From NCBI GenBank assembly GCA_013364255.1, contig CP054936.1:682001-746000 (forward strand): 64,000 nt of DNA, in the 5' to 3' direction. Made by a program: the position numbers and the translations under genes. Shown one piece after another: positions 8,910-26,614 of this stretch. The notes beneath the pieces were generated by a model. That model saw only the letters and a list, made by a program, of their open reading frames with translations, searched no databases and had not been told where the DNA came from. Every line of letters starts with the position of its first letter. Positions within the stretch are counted from its first letter, which is position 1. This DNA comes from Streptomyces seoulensis. GTDB lineage: Bacteria > Actinomycetota > Actinomycetes > Streptomycetales > Streptomycetaceae.

Positions 8910-9170
8910 ATGAACCCCGCCGACACCGCCGAACTCACCGGGCTGATCACCGGCTACTACCGTGAGACGCTCGGCGACGACACCCTCGACGCCGCGAGCG
9001 ACTTCTTCGAGGCGGGCGGCGACTCGCTCGCCGCCTTCCAGATCGTCGGCCGCCTGCACGAACTGCTCGACGCGGAGATCGCCGTCGCCCTGGTCTTCAC
9101 CTACCCGTCCCCGGCCGAGCTGGCGCAGGTCGTCGTCGACGACCTGGCCCTCGCGCCCGCGTCGGCCTAG
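8910..9170 (+). CDS. free-standing acyl/peptidyl carrier protein
   Basis: This 86-residue protein is a discrete carrier domain. The phosphopantetheine attachment serine is in FFEAGGDSLAAFQ near residue 40. A GGAAGGA ribosome site precedes ATG. It lies 11 bases before the second LanB-like gene and shares an operon with a free A domain, suggesting that an aminoacyl-PCP made by the A domain is the substrate or scaffold for the LanB-like enzymes and/or PLP enzyme. That partnership is inferred from gene order. Confidence 0.92.
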   Translation: MNPADTAELTGLITGYYRETLGDDTLDAASDFFEAGGDSLAAFQIVGRLHELLDAEIAVALVFTYPSPAELAQVVVDDLALAPASA

Positions 9171-9181
9171 GGGCGGCCGGG

Positions 9182-11479
9182 ATGAGCGAGGGAACCGTCT
9201 CTCTGAGCGGCCGCTGGCGGCTGTGGGACCAGGTCGCGGTACGCGGCACCGGGTTCCCGGCGAACGGGGTGCTCCGGCTCGCGCCGGAGGGCCTGGCGGC
9301 GGCCGCGGACAAGTTCGGGCCGCGCGAGGCCCTGTCGGGGGCGGCCTGGAAGGACTTCGAGGAGGAGTTCACCCGGGCCGCCGCGCTGGCGGCCGCCGAC
9401 GCGCAGGAGATCGCCGCCTCCGGACGGTTCCGGGCGGCGGTCGCCTGGCAGAACCGGGGCGTGCTCGACTCGGCGATCCGGCCGTTCCTCAACTGGTCGC
9501 CCGAGACCGCGGGCCGCACGTTCAAGCAGCGCCAGCGCGAGGAGCTGGTCGCCCACTACTGGCAGCGGTTCTGCGTCAAGAACGACACCATCGGCTTCTT
9601 CGGACCGGTCGGCTGGGGCGCCTTCGACACCGCCCGGCCCGGCGTGACCGTCGAACCGGGCAGCGGGCCGACCGCGTCCTCGGAGGTCTTCTGGTCCAGC
9701 TGGTCGGTCGACGCGCTGGCCCGGGAGATCGACGCCGACCCCGCGGTGCGCCCCTGGACGGCGCCCCGCCGGGTGCCGTACGTCCGGCTGGAGGAGAACG
9801 CCGTACGGATACCCGCCAGGCCGCCGCGCCCGGTGCCGCCCGAGACGCTGCGGCTGCTGCGCCTGTGCGACGGCACCCGCTCCGTCCCGGCGCTCCAGGA
9901 GGAGTTGGGGCCGGACGCGGACGTACCCGCCCTGCTCGACGAGCTGGTCCGGCTGCGCTGGATCACCTGGCGGCTGGAGGTGCCCGCCGACATCCGGCCC
10001 GACCGGCGGCTGCGCGCCGCTCTGGAGCGGATCGGCGAGCCGGGCCCGCGCGCGGCCGCGCTCGCCCGGATGGACGAGCTGGAGAGCGCGGTCGAGGGCG
10101 TCCGGGCGGCCGCCGAGGACCCCGAGCGGCTGGTCGCGGCCCTCACCGCCGTCGAGCAGACGTTCCAGCGGGTGACCGAAGCGGCCGCCAAGCGCGAGAA
10201 GAGCACCACCACGGCGCCCGGCCGCGCCGTGGTCTACTCCGACAGCCGCCGCGCCGCCCGGGTCACGCTCGGCGGCGACGTGCTGGCCGCGCTCGCCCCG
10301 CTCGACCTGCTGATGTCCGCGGCCGCCTGGCTCTCCGGCGCCCTGGCCGCCCGGGTGAGCGAGCGCGTCACCGAGGTGTACGAGCGGCTGCGCGCCGACG
10401 CCGGGCCCGGCCGGCCGGTGGACCTCGCCGCGTTCTGGTTCGCCTGCATGCCCGTCCTGCACGGGGCCGCGGTCGCCGACGCCGCCGAACTCCAGGCGGA
10501 GTTCGAGCGCCGCTGGCAGCGGGTCCTGCCGGACACGGAGGGGGTGCGGCGGGTCACGGTCGCGGGCGCGGACATCGCCGGCCGGGTGGCGGAGGTCTTC
10601 GGTCCGGCCGCCGCACCCGGCTGGAGCGCGGCGCGGTACATCAGCCCGGACGTGATGATCGCCGCGCCGGACGCCGCCGCCGTCGCGCGGGGCGAGTTCG
10701 GCCTCGTCCTCGGCGAACTCCACCTGGCCGCCAACACGCTCGGCAACGAGCTGTTCGTCAACCAGCACCCCGACCCCCGCGAGCTGTTCGAGCGGACCGA
10801 CCGCGACCATCCGGCGCCCCGGCTCATGCCGCTGCTGCCCAAGGAGCACAAGTCCCGGCTCTCCGCCCGGATCCGGCACGCGCTGGTACGGCCTCAGGAC
10901 TACCAGGTCGCCCTGCTCGACAACACGGCGGACCCGCACCGCGACCGCACCGTGCCGAGCGCCGACGCCGTGGTGGAGCGGCGCGAGGGCCGGCTGTGCG
11001 TGGTGCTGCCCGACGGTGCGGTGTTCCCGGCCGTGGAGGTGTTCGCGCATGTGCTGACCACGCTGGTGACGGACCGGTTCCGGCTGCTGCCGGAGGCCGA
11101 CCACTCCCCCCGGGTCACCGTCGACCGGATGACGGTGGCCCGGGAGACCTGGCGGTTCGCCGGCTCCGCGCTGGCCTTCGCCGACGACAAGAGCGAGGCC
11201 CGCCGCTTCGTCCGCGCCCGCCAATGGCGCGACACCCACGAACTGCCCCGCTTCGTCTTCGTCGTCTCACCCACCGAACCCCGCCCCTTCTTCGTCGACT
11301 TCGACAGCCCCGTCTACGTCAACATCCTCGCCAAAGCCGCCCGCCGACTCGCCCGCAAGGACCCCGACGCACAACTCACCGTCACCGAGATGCTCCCCAC
11401 CCCCGAACAGGCCTGGCTCACCGACGACCAGGGCCACCGCTACTCCTCCGAACTCCGCCTCGTCGCCGTCACCGACTGA
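9182..11479 (+). CDS. stand-alone LanB-type (glutamylation domain) protein, PEARL-like, copy 2
   Basis: This 765-residue paralogue of the 3963-6293 protein has the same size and architecture: a LanB glutamylation-type domain without the elimination domain. It carries the same KNDTIGFFGPVGWG block near residues 136-149 and an almost identical C-terminal 110 residues. Elsewhere the two proteins are related but clearly diverged, so they are likely to have different substrates or roles, for example one transferring an amino acid from tRNA and the other acting on the product. It is the last gene of the rightward operon. Two hairpins follow. The ATG is 11 bases after the PCP stop. Family is well supported; function is inference. 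Confidence 0.85.
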   Translation: MSEGTVSLSGRWRLWDQVAVRGTGFPANGVLRLAPEGLAAAADKFGPREALSGAAWKDFEEEFTRAAALAAADAQEIAASGRFRAAVAWQNRGVLDSAIRPFLNWSPETAGRTFKQRQREELVAHYWQRFCVKNDTIGFFGPVGWGAFDTARPGVTVEPGSGPTASSEVFWSSWSVDALAREIDADPAVRPWTAPRRVPYVRLEENAVRIPARPPRPVPPETLRLLRLCDGTRSVPALQEELGPDADVPALLDELVRLRWITWRLEVPADIRPDRRLRAALERIGEPGPRAAALARMDELESAVEGVRAAAEDPERLVAALTAVEQTFQRVTEAAAKREKSTTTAPGRAVVYSDSRRAARVTLGGDVLAALAPLDLLMSAAAWLSGALAARVSERVTEVYERLRADAGPGRPVDLAAFWFACMPVLHGAAVADAAELQAEFERRWQRVLPDTEGVRRVTVAGADIAGRVAEVFGPAAAPGWSAARYISPDVMIAAPDAAAVARGEFGLVLGELHLAANTLGNELFVNQHPDPRELFERTDRDHPAPRLMPLLPKEHKSRLSARIRHALVRPQDYQVALLDNTADPHRDRTVPSADAVVERREGRLCVVLPDGAVFPAVEVFAHVLTTLVTDRFRLLPEADHSPRVTVDRMTVARETWRFAGSALAFADDKSEARRFVRARQWRDTHELPRFVFVVSPTEPRPFFVDFDSPVYVNILAKAARRLARKDPDAQLTVTEMLPTPEQAWLTDDQGHRYSSELRLVAVTD
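9530..9638 (+). repeat. identity block 1 within LanB-like copy 2 (matches 4311-4419)
   Basis: This block is a 109-base exact match to 4311-4419 in the first LanB-like gene. The sequence on both sides is diverged, which is the signature of a short gene-conversion tract. Confidence 0.88.
11148..11470 (+). repeat. identity block 2 within LanB-like copy 2 (matches 5938-6260)
   Basis: This block is a 323-base match to 5938-6260 with four differences, covering the 3' end of the gene and stopping about nine bases before its stop codon. Confidence 0.9.
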
Positions 11480-11535
11480 ACCGTCCCACCGGAACCGCGC
11501 CTTCGCGCCACGGTCTCCATCCCGCACCGCCGAAC

Positions 11536-11567
11536 CGGGCCGGGCTCCCCACCAGGAGCCCGGCCCG
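11536..11567 (+). terminator. hairpin after LanB-like copy 2
   Basis: A perfect 13-bp inverted repeat (arms 11536-11548 and 11555-11567, six-base loop) begins 57 bases after the stop codon of the last rightward gene. There is no T tract, as is common for Streptomyces terminators. Confidence 0.65.
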
Positions 11568-11790
11568 TTCGCACGCGCGGGTGCGGATACGGAACACGGC
11601 CGGTGCCCGGCTGGGGCAGAAGCCTGCCGTGAGCGCGCGGTGGCGCGGCCACGTGTCTCGGGCACCGGCCCGCACGCGGGGACACAGACGGCCACCCGCA
11701 CCTGCGGGCACGAACCCCGCCCGCGCCCGCCGCCCCGCCGCGCCCGCCGACCGGGCCCGCGGCGGACGGTGGCCCCGTACGGCCGGGCAC

Positions 11791-11833
11791 GCCGAGAGGG
11801 CGGGGGCGCCGTGTGCGCCCCCGCCCTCTCGGC
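11791..11833. terminator. 19-bp hairpin between converging operons
   Basis: A perfect 19-bp stem (11791-11809 with 11815-11833, five-base loop) lies 28 bases beyond the stop of the leftward NRPS and about 310 bases after the rightward operon. It can serve as the NRPS terminator and as a barrier between the converging operons. I see no gene in the rest of 11480-11860. Confidence 0.75.
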
Positions 11834-11860
11834 CGTACCGGCCTTGGGTGTCAGCCGGTG

Positions 11861-19074
<7,214 letters not shown>

Positions 19075-19078
<4 letters not shown>

Positions 19079-22000
19079 CGCAGACCTTCCTCGGCGAGCA
19101 GGCCCGCCACCTCGTGGTCGGACAGCGCGGTGATCTCGGCCTCGACGGCCTCGGTCACCGCCTCGGACAGCCGGGCCACGGTGGTGGCCTCGAACAGCAG
19201 CCGCAGCGGCAGCTCGACGGCGAACGTCTCGCGCAGCCGGGCCAGTACCCGGGTGGCCAGCAGCGAGTGGCCGCCGAGCGCGAAGAAGTCGTCGTGGACG
19301 CCGATCCGCTCCAGGCCCAGGATCTCGGTGAAGATCGCGGCGACGGCCTCCTCGGCCGCATCGCGTGGGGCGAGGTGTTCGCGGGCGCCGCCGGTCAGGG
19401 CGGCCGAGGCGTCCGGCAGGGCCTTGCGGTCGATCTTCTTGCTGGCGGTCAGCGGGAACGCGTCGAGCGGCACCCACACCGAGGGGATCATGTACTCGGG
19501 CAGCAGGGCGCCCAGGTGGGCGCGCAGCTCGGCCACGTCGGGCAGCGCGGCGCCGGGCCGGGCCACCAGGTAGGCGGCGAGCCGGCGTTCGCCCGGGGCC
19601 GTCTCCGGTGCGGTGACGACCGCTTCCTGGAGGGCGGGGTGCCGGGCGAGCGCCGCCTCGATCTCGCCGAGTTCGATGCGCAGGCCGCGTACCTTGACCT
19701 GCTGGTCGATCCGGCCGAGGAACTCGATGGCGCCGTCCGGCCGGTGGCGGGTCAGGTCGCCGGTGCGGTAGAGCCGCCCGCCGGGTTCGGCGGCGAAGGG
19801 GTCGGGGACGAACCGGTCGGCGGTGAGGTCCGGCCGCCGGTGGTAGCCGCGGGCCAGGCGGACGCCGCCGAGGTACAGCTCGCCGGGCACGCCGACCGGG
19901 ACGGGCCGCAGGTCGGCGTCCAGGATGTAGGCGCGGGTGCCGGGGACGGGCCGGCCGAGCGGCAGGGCGCCGGCCGCGTCGCCCTCGGCGGGGGTCTCGG
20001 TGACGGGGTGGAGCAGGCAGGTGACGGTGGCCTCGGTCGGCCCGTAGTTGCACAGGAAGCGGGCGGGCAGGCCGGTCTCGGCCCAGCGCCGCGCGTCCAG
20101 GCCGGTGACCACGTCGCTGCCGACGTTCATCAGCTTCAGCGAGCCGAGCCGGGGCAGGTCGGGCGACTCCAGGACGGCCCGGTAGTAGGAGGGGGTGATC
20201 TCCAGGACGGTGACACCGTGTTCGGCGAGCCGGGCGGGCAGTTCGTCGGGGGTCCAGAACACCGGGTCGGCCACGACGACGGTGGCGCCGGCCACCAGGG
20301 TCGCCGCGATCTGGTCCATGGCCACGTCGAAGGTGAGCGCGGACAGCAGGGCCACGCGTTCGCCGGGGGCGATGCCGTACGCGTCGGCGATCACCCGGCA
20401 GTGGTGGGCGTAGGAGCGGTGCTCGATCATCACGCCCTTGGGGCGGCCGGTCGAGCCGGAGGTGTAGATGACATAGGCGAGGTTGTCGGGCCGGACCGGT
20501 TCGGGCGCGTGGCCCGCGGGCAGGTCGCCCGCTTCGTCCCGGGCCTCGGCACCGGCATCGGCACCGGTGTCGGCACCGGTGTCGGCATCGGTGTCGGCGT
20601 CGGCGTCGGCGTCGTCATCGTCATCGGCGAGGACGACGGGGTGGGCGTCGGTCAGGCGGTCGGCGAACGCGCGGGTGGTGACCACGAGTTCGGGTCCCGC
20701 GTCGGCGAGCATCAGCTCCAGTCGCCCGGCGGGGTGTCCGGGGTCGAACGGCACGTACACGCCGCCGGCCTTCAGCACGGCGAGCAGGACGACCACCGCC
20801 TCCACGCCGCGTTCCAGGCAGGAGGCGACGACGGTCTCGGAGGCGACGCCCAGGGAGCGCAGCCGCGCGGCGAACCGGTCGGAGAGGGCGTCGAGTTCGG
20901 CGTAGGTGACCCGTCGGCCGCCGAAGACGACGGCGACGGCGTCCGGGGTCCGCCGGGCCTGCCGGGTGAACAACTCCGGTACGCACAGGTCGTGTTCGTC
21001 GGCCGGGTCGAGCACCGCGGCGCGCTCGGCGTGCGGGTCGGCCCAGACGGTCAGGGCGCGGCGCCGCTCGTCGTCGGTGAGCATGCCGAGGTCGCCGATC
21101 CGCGCGCCGGGGGCGGCGGTGGCGGCGGCGACCAGTGTCAGGTAGTGGCCCGCCAGCCGCTCGACGGTCTCCCGGTCGAAGAGCGCGGTCGCGTACTCGA
21201 ACCAGCAGTACATGCGCCCGCCGCGTTCCTTGACGGTCACGGTGAGGTCGAACTTGGCGGTCTCCAGACCGGCGCGGACCGCCTCCACGGCGACCGCGCC
21301 GAGCCGCTCCGGGACGCCCGCCAGGTGCTGGTGCTCGAACATGATCTGGAACAGCGGGTTGCGGGAGAGGTCCCGCTCCGGCTGCAACGCGTCCACCAGG
21401 TGTTCGAACGGCACGTCCTGGTGGGCGAAGGCGTCGAGCACCGTGCCGCGGACCTGGGCCAGCAGGTCGGTGAAGACCGGGTCGCCGCCGAGGTCGCCGC
21501 GGATCACCAGGTTGTTGGTGAAGAACCCGACCAGGTCCTCCGTCTCCTGGCGGGTCCGGCCGGCGACCGGGGTTCCCACCGCGAGGTCGTCGCGGCCGGT
21601 CCAGCGCCGCAGCAGCACCTGGAAGGCGGCGAGCATCACCATGAACGGGGTCGCGCCGTGCCGGCCGGCCAGCTCGGCGACGGCCCGGGCGACGGCCGGG
21701 TCCACCTCGACCACGACGTTGTCGCCGCGGGCGTCGCGGACCGCGGAACGGACCCGGTCGGTGGGCAGCTCGACGGGGGTGAGTCCGGCCAGCCGGTCGC
21801 GCCAGTAGGCGAGTTGGCGGTCCAGCCGGCCGGCGTCGCGCTGCTCGCGCTGCCAGAGGGCGAAGTCGGCGTAGTGCACCGGCTGCGGGGTGTGCGGCGA
21901 CGGCTCGCCCGCGGCGAAGGCCCGGTAGGACAGGTCCAGGTCGCGCAGGTAGACGTTGGTCGACCAGGCGTCGAAGGCGATGTGGTGCAGGGTCAGCACG

Positions 22001-25000
22001 AGGAGGTGGTCCTCGGCGGCGGTGCGGATCAGGGTGGCCCGCAGCGGGTGCCCGTGCGCCAGGTCGAAGGGCCGGCGGGCCAGCTCGTCGACCAGCTCCC
22101 GGGCCCGGCGCGCGGCGTCGGGCGCGTCCGTCAGATCGGCCAGGGTGAAGTCCACCGGTCCGGCGGGGTCCACGATCTGGACGGGTTCGCCGCCCTCGTC
22201 GCGGTAGCGGGTGCGCAGCACCTCGTGCCGTTCGGACAGCGCGTCCAGCGCGTGGCGCAGCGCGACGGTGTCGAGAGGTCCGGTCAGCCGCAGCGCCAGC
22301 GGGACGACGTACTCGTGGCTGCCGGGCTCCAGTTGGTCGAGGAACCACATCCGCTGCTGGCCGAAGGAGAGCGGCAGCGGGCGGTCGCGGCCGGCCGGAC
22401 GGACGGCGTCCGGGTCGCTCTGCGGGGCGGCTTCCTCGCCGGCGCCGGCCTCGGTGACGCGGGCGGCGAGCGCGGCGACCGTCCGCGCGTGGAACAGTTC
22501 GGCCACGGTCAGTTCGACGCCGAAGGTGCGCCGGAGCCGGAGCACGAGTTTGATCGCGAGCAGGGAGTAGCCGCCGAGCAGGAAGAAGTCGTCGTCGGCG
22601 CCGACCCGTTCGACGCCGAGGACCTCGGCCATCAGCGCGGCGACGGCCTCCTCGGCGACGGTGCGCGGGGCCTGCCAGGCCGCGGTGGCCGGCCGGTCGG
22701 GTGCGGCTGCGGCCGGCAGCCCGCGGCGGTCCACCTTGCCGTTCGGGGTGAGCGGCAGTTCGGCCAGTTCCACGAAGGCGGCCGGCAGCATCGCCTCCGG
22801 CAGCGCGGCGGCCAGGTGGCCGCGCAGCGCCTCCGGGTCGATCCGGCCGCCCGCGACGGGCACGGCGTACGCGGTCAGCCGGGCGTCGCCGGCGTCGCCG
22901 CGGTGCACGGCGACCACGGCGGCGGCGACCGAGGGGTGGGCCGCGAGCAGGGCCTCGATCTCGCCGGGCTCGATCCGCACCCCGCCGATCTTGACCTGGT
23001 CGTCCACGCGTCCGACGTACTCCAGCGCGCCGTCCGCGCGGCGGCGCACCAGGTCTCCGGTGCGGTAGCGGCGCGCGCCGGGCACGGCGGCGTCCGGGTC
23101 GGGTACGAACCGGTCAGCGGTGAGGTCGCCGCGGCCCGCGTACCCGCGGGCGAGGGCGATGCCGCCGACGTGCAGTTCGCCGGTGACCCCGACGGGCACC
23201 TGCCGGCCCTCGGCGTCCACCACGTAGGTGCGGACGTTGGGCAGCGGCAGGCCGATCGGCACCAGGTCGCCGGGTTCGTCCGGGTCGAAGGGCCAGGCGG
23301 TGGAGTCCACGGCGCACTCGGTGGGGCCGTAGGTGTTGACCACCTCGGCGTCGAACGCGTCGCGCAGCCGGCCGGCCAGTTCCGCGGTCAGCGGTTCGCC
23401 GGCCGAGCACAGCAGGCGCAGCGAGGCGCAGTCGGCCAGGGCCGGTTCGTCCAGCAGCAGGCGCAGCATGGAGGGCACGCCCTGGAGCACGGTGACCCGG
23501 TGGTCGGCCACCGCGCGGAGCAGCACCGCCGGATCGCGGTGGGCCTCTCGCGGTCCGGTCACCACCGTGGCCCCGCACACCAGCGGGGAGAGGAACTCCC
23601 ATACGGCGGCGTCGAATCCGATGGTGGTCTTCTGGAGCACCCGGTCGCCGGGGCCGAGGCCGAGGCGTTCCACCGGCCACAGGACGCGGTTGCGGATGGC
23701 GGCCTCGGGCACGACGACGCCCTTGGGCCGGCCGGTCGAGCCGGAGGTGTACATCACGTACGCGGCCCGCGCGTCGTCGGCGCCCCGCGGTTCCAGGGGC
23801 GGCGCCGTCTCGTCCCGGTCCGTCGGGGCGGCGTCGAGCACGAGGGTGTTCGGGTGGGCGGGCAGCTGTCCGGCGAGCGCCTGCTCGGTGACGAGCAGGG
23901 TCACGTCGGCGTCGGCGACCAGGTGGGCGAGCCGGTCCGCCGGGTGTTCGGGGGCCAGCGGCACGTACACCCCGCCCGCGGTGAGCACCGCGAGGAGGGT
24001 AGCGACCAGGTCGGCGCCGCGGTGCAGCGCGACGCCCACCGCGCTCTCCGGGCCGACGCCGCGCGAGCGCAGCACTCCGGCCAGGCGCCGTACCCGGTCG
24101 GCGAGTTCGGCGTAGTCGGTCTCCCGCGTGCCGGAGATCACGGCCACCGCTTCGGGGGTGGCGCGGGCCTGGGCGAAGAAGAGTTCGGCGAGCGAGTGCG
24201 CCGGGCGCTCGGCCGCGGTGCGGTTCCAGCGTTCGAAGGCGGCGAGATCCGTTTCGGGGACGGTCTCCAGGGTGTGCGCGGGGGTGTCCGGGTGTGCGGC
24301 GATGCTCGTGAGCAGCCGCAGCAGACTCGCCGCCATCCGTTCGATCCGGGCGCGGTCGAACAGCGCGGTGGGGTAGATCAGCCGGGCGGCCAGCGAGCCG
24401 TCCGCGGCCTCGGACAGGTGCAGGGAGAGGTCGAAGGCGGAGTGGTCGGTGCCCGGTTCGACCTTGGCGACGTCGAGTCCGGGCAGCCTGAGCGGGCGGC
24501 GTTCGGCGTTGTGCAGCGCGAAGCCGACCTGGAAGACCGGGTTGCGGGAGGGGTCGCGCTCGGGCGCGAGATCGGCCACCACCCAGCCGAACGGCACGTC
24601 CTGGTGCTCGTAGGCGTCCAGGGTGGTCGACCGGACCCGGGCGAGCAGGTCGAGGAACGAGCCGTGGCCGGACAGGTCGCTGCGCAGGACCACGGTGTTG
24701 AGGAACAGGCCGATCAGCGGCTCCAGTTCGACCTCGGTGCGGTCCGAGACCGACACGCCGACCGCGACGTCGGCCTGTCCGGACCAGCGCGCGAGCAGCA
24801 GTTGGAAGGCGGCCAGGTGCACCATGAACGGGGTCGCGCCCGCGTCCCGGCCGAGCACGGCCAGCCGTCCGGCCAGGTCCGCCGGGACCGTGAAGGCGAC
24901 GCTGTCCCCGGCCGGGTCCCACCGCGCCGGGCGCCGGCGGTCGGCGGGCAGCTCCAGCGGCTCCAGGCCGGCCAGGCGCTCGCGCCAGTATCCGCGCCGC

Positions 25001-25596
25001 TGTTCGGCGCGAGCGGGAGCGGCGGCCCAGGTGTCGCGCTGCCACTGGGCGAAGTCCGCGTACTGCACCGCCACCGGCTCCAGCGGCGAGGGCCGCCCGG
25101 CGGCGAACGCGGCGCACAGCTCATGCAGTTCACGCGCGAGGATGCCCCAGGACCAGCCGTCGAAAGCGATGTGATGGACCGTCACCAGCAGGGCGGCGTC
25201 GTCGTCGGCGAACCGGGCCAGGGTCAGCCGCCAGGGCGCGTGCGTACGCAGGTCGATCGGTGTGCGCAGCTCGGCCGCGTGCAGGGCGCGCACCCGCGCC
25301 TCGCGGTCGGCCGGCTCCGTGCCGGTCAGGTCCACCCGGGCCAGCGGTACGGGGCCGGGCTCGGCCACGAACTGCGCGCCGGCGCCGCCGGCCGTGCCGT
25401 AGCGGGTGCGCAGCACCTCGTGCCGTGCGGCGATCTCGGTGAACGCCGCCTCCAGCACCGCCGGGTCGAGCGGGCCGCGGACGCGGAACGCCTCGCACAT
25501 CAGGTACTCGGTGGACGCGCCGGAGCGCAACTGGTCGAGGAACCAGAGCTGTTCCTGGGCGTAGGAGAGCGGGTGGCCGCTGTCATCGGCGGGCAT
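19075..25596 (-). CDS. NRPS, C-A-PCP-C-A-PCP
   Basis: This 2173-residue dimodular synthetase begins directly with a condensation domain (LSYAQEQLWFLDQL), so it extends a residue supplied in trans. C1 has HHIAFDGW near residue 144. A1 (A3 near 615) gives code about DAWQLSTVDK, nearest by eye to Gln/Glu codes. PCP1 has LGGYSLLA near 1007. C2 has HHIAFDAWS near 1207, with Ala replacing Gly of HHxxxDG. A2 (near 1710) gives about DVDEMVNVTK; the acidic residues at positions 239 and 278 suggest a basic residue such as Dap or Dab. PCP2 has LGGHSLLA near 2108. A2 carries an unusual Asp/Ala-rich insertion between its second and third core motifs. The start overlaps the hydroxylase gene by 14 bases. 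Substrate calls are inference. Confidence 0.94.
20544..20631 (-). repeat. short tandem repeat encoding an Asp-Ala-rich loop inside an A domain
   Basis: About 90 bases of repeated GTCGGC/ACCGGT/ATCGGC-type hexamers encode, on the minus strand, an acidic run built from DAD, DTD and DTGAD units. It is placed just before the A3 motif of the second A domain of the NRPS at 19075-25596, where other A domains have a short variable linker. The frame is kept, so it looks like in-frame repeat expansion. Confidence 0.75.
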
Positions 25597-26614
25597 CGGC
25601 CACCTCCGCGGACGAGGCGGACCGCACGGCCGCCGAGTGGGGTTCGGCCATCGCCACGGCGATCCGGCGCGGTCCGGTGAAGGGCTCGCGGGCGTGCGCC
25701 GAGAGCATGTTGTCGACGAGGAGCACGTCGTCGCGCTGCCAGTCGAAGCGCCGCTGCTCGGCGCGGTAGCAGTCTCGCAGGTGGGCGACGACCTCGTCCG
25801 GGATCGGCCGGCCGTCGCCGTAGTAGGTGTTGGTCGGCAGCCGCTCGTCGTCGTACATCTCCCGCAGCGCGCCGCACACCTCCTCGGACAGCGTGGTCAC
25901 GTGGAAGAAGGTGAGGTGGTTGAACCAGACCGTCTCCCCGGTCACCGGGTGGCGGTGCACCGCCCGGCGGCGCGCGCGGGTGCGCAGGCCGTCCGCGGTC
26001 CACTCGGTCTCGACGCCGTTGCGGGCGCAGTACGCGTCGACCTCGGCGCGGTCGCCGGTGTTGAAGGCCTGCTGCCAGGGCACGCCGAAGCCGTCGGAGA
26101 AGTTGCGCACCACCATCCAGCCGCGGGCGGCGAACTCCTCGCGCACGGACGGGTCGATCGCCGCGTACACCCGGCGGGTGTCGGCGAGCGGGGTGGCGCC
26201 CAGGGTGTCCGGCGGCTGTACGCAGTGGAAGAACAGGGTCAGCGGCCAGTCGGCCTGGTAGGAGTTCTCGTTGTGCAGGAAGATCTCCTCGTTCGGCGGA
26301 TAGTCGGTCGAGGTGTACACCTGGCCCTTGATGGTGCTGCGCGGCGAGGACCGCTCCGCGTAGGCCAGCGGCGCGCCGGACACCGCCCGCACCGCGGCCT
26401 CGAAGCCGTCCACGCCGCCGACGTCGAAGCCGCGCAGCAGGACCGCGCCGTGTTCGCGCAGCCGGCGGCGGACGAGCGGCCGGGCGGCCGCCAGGTAGGC
26501 GGGCAGGGGGGTGCCGGCCGACTCGGCCGACAGCGTCACGGGCAGGGGGCGGCGCTCGGCGCGCTCCTCGGCGCGGTCGGCCGGCGCGGTCCGGAGGGTG
26601 GGGTTCGCAGTCAT
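25583..26614 (-). CDS. TauD/SyrP-like Fe(II)/2-oxoglutarate-dependent hydroxylase
   Basis: This 343-residue enzyme belongs to the TauD/clavaminate-synthase superfamily, in the SyrP-like group that beta-hydroxylates carrier-bound residues during NRPS assembly (Asp in SyrP; Glu in KtzO/KtzP). The HxE metal motif is in FLHNENSYQADWP, and the distal His is in MLSAHAREPFTGPRRI, with the 2-oxoglutarate-binding Arg just after. It is the first gene of the leftward operon and overlaps the NRPS start, so it probably acts on a residue tethered to that NRPS, plausibly the Gln/Glu-like one. The chosen ATG lies at the start of the conserved N-terminus; the frame is open further upstream. Confidence 0.88.
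   Translation of the reverse strand: MTANPTLRTAPADRAEERAERRPLPVTLSAESAGTPLPAYLAAARPLVRRRLREHGAVLLRGFDVGGVDGFEAAVRAVSGAPLAYAERSSPRSTIKGQVYTSTDYPPNEEIFLHNENSYQADWPLTLFFHCVQPPDTLGATPLADTRRVYAAIDPSVREEFAARGWMVVRNFSDGFGVPWQQAFNTGDRAEVDAYCARNGVETEWTADGLRTRARRRAVHRHPVTGETVWFNHLTFFHVTTLSEEVCGALREMYDDERLPTNTYYGDGRPIPDEVVAHLRDCYRAEQRRFDWQRDDVLLVDNMLSAHAREPFTGPRRIAVAMAEPHSAAVRSASSAEVADARR

Noticed and set aside
1..11500. A lanthipeptide or thiopeptide cluster because of the LanB-like proteins
   Set aside because: No precursor peptide, LanC cyclase, YcaO or elimination-domain protein is present in the window; neighbours are NRPS parts.
20544..20631. Frameshift or assembly error in the NRPS A domain
   Set aside because: The repeat keeps frame and the A3 to A10 motifs continue normally after it.
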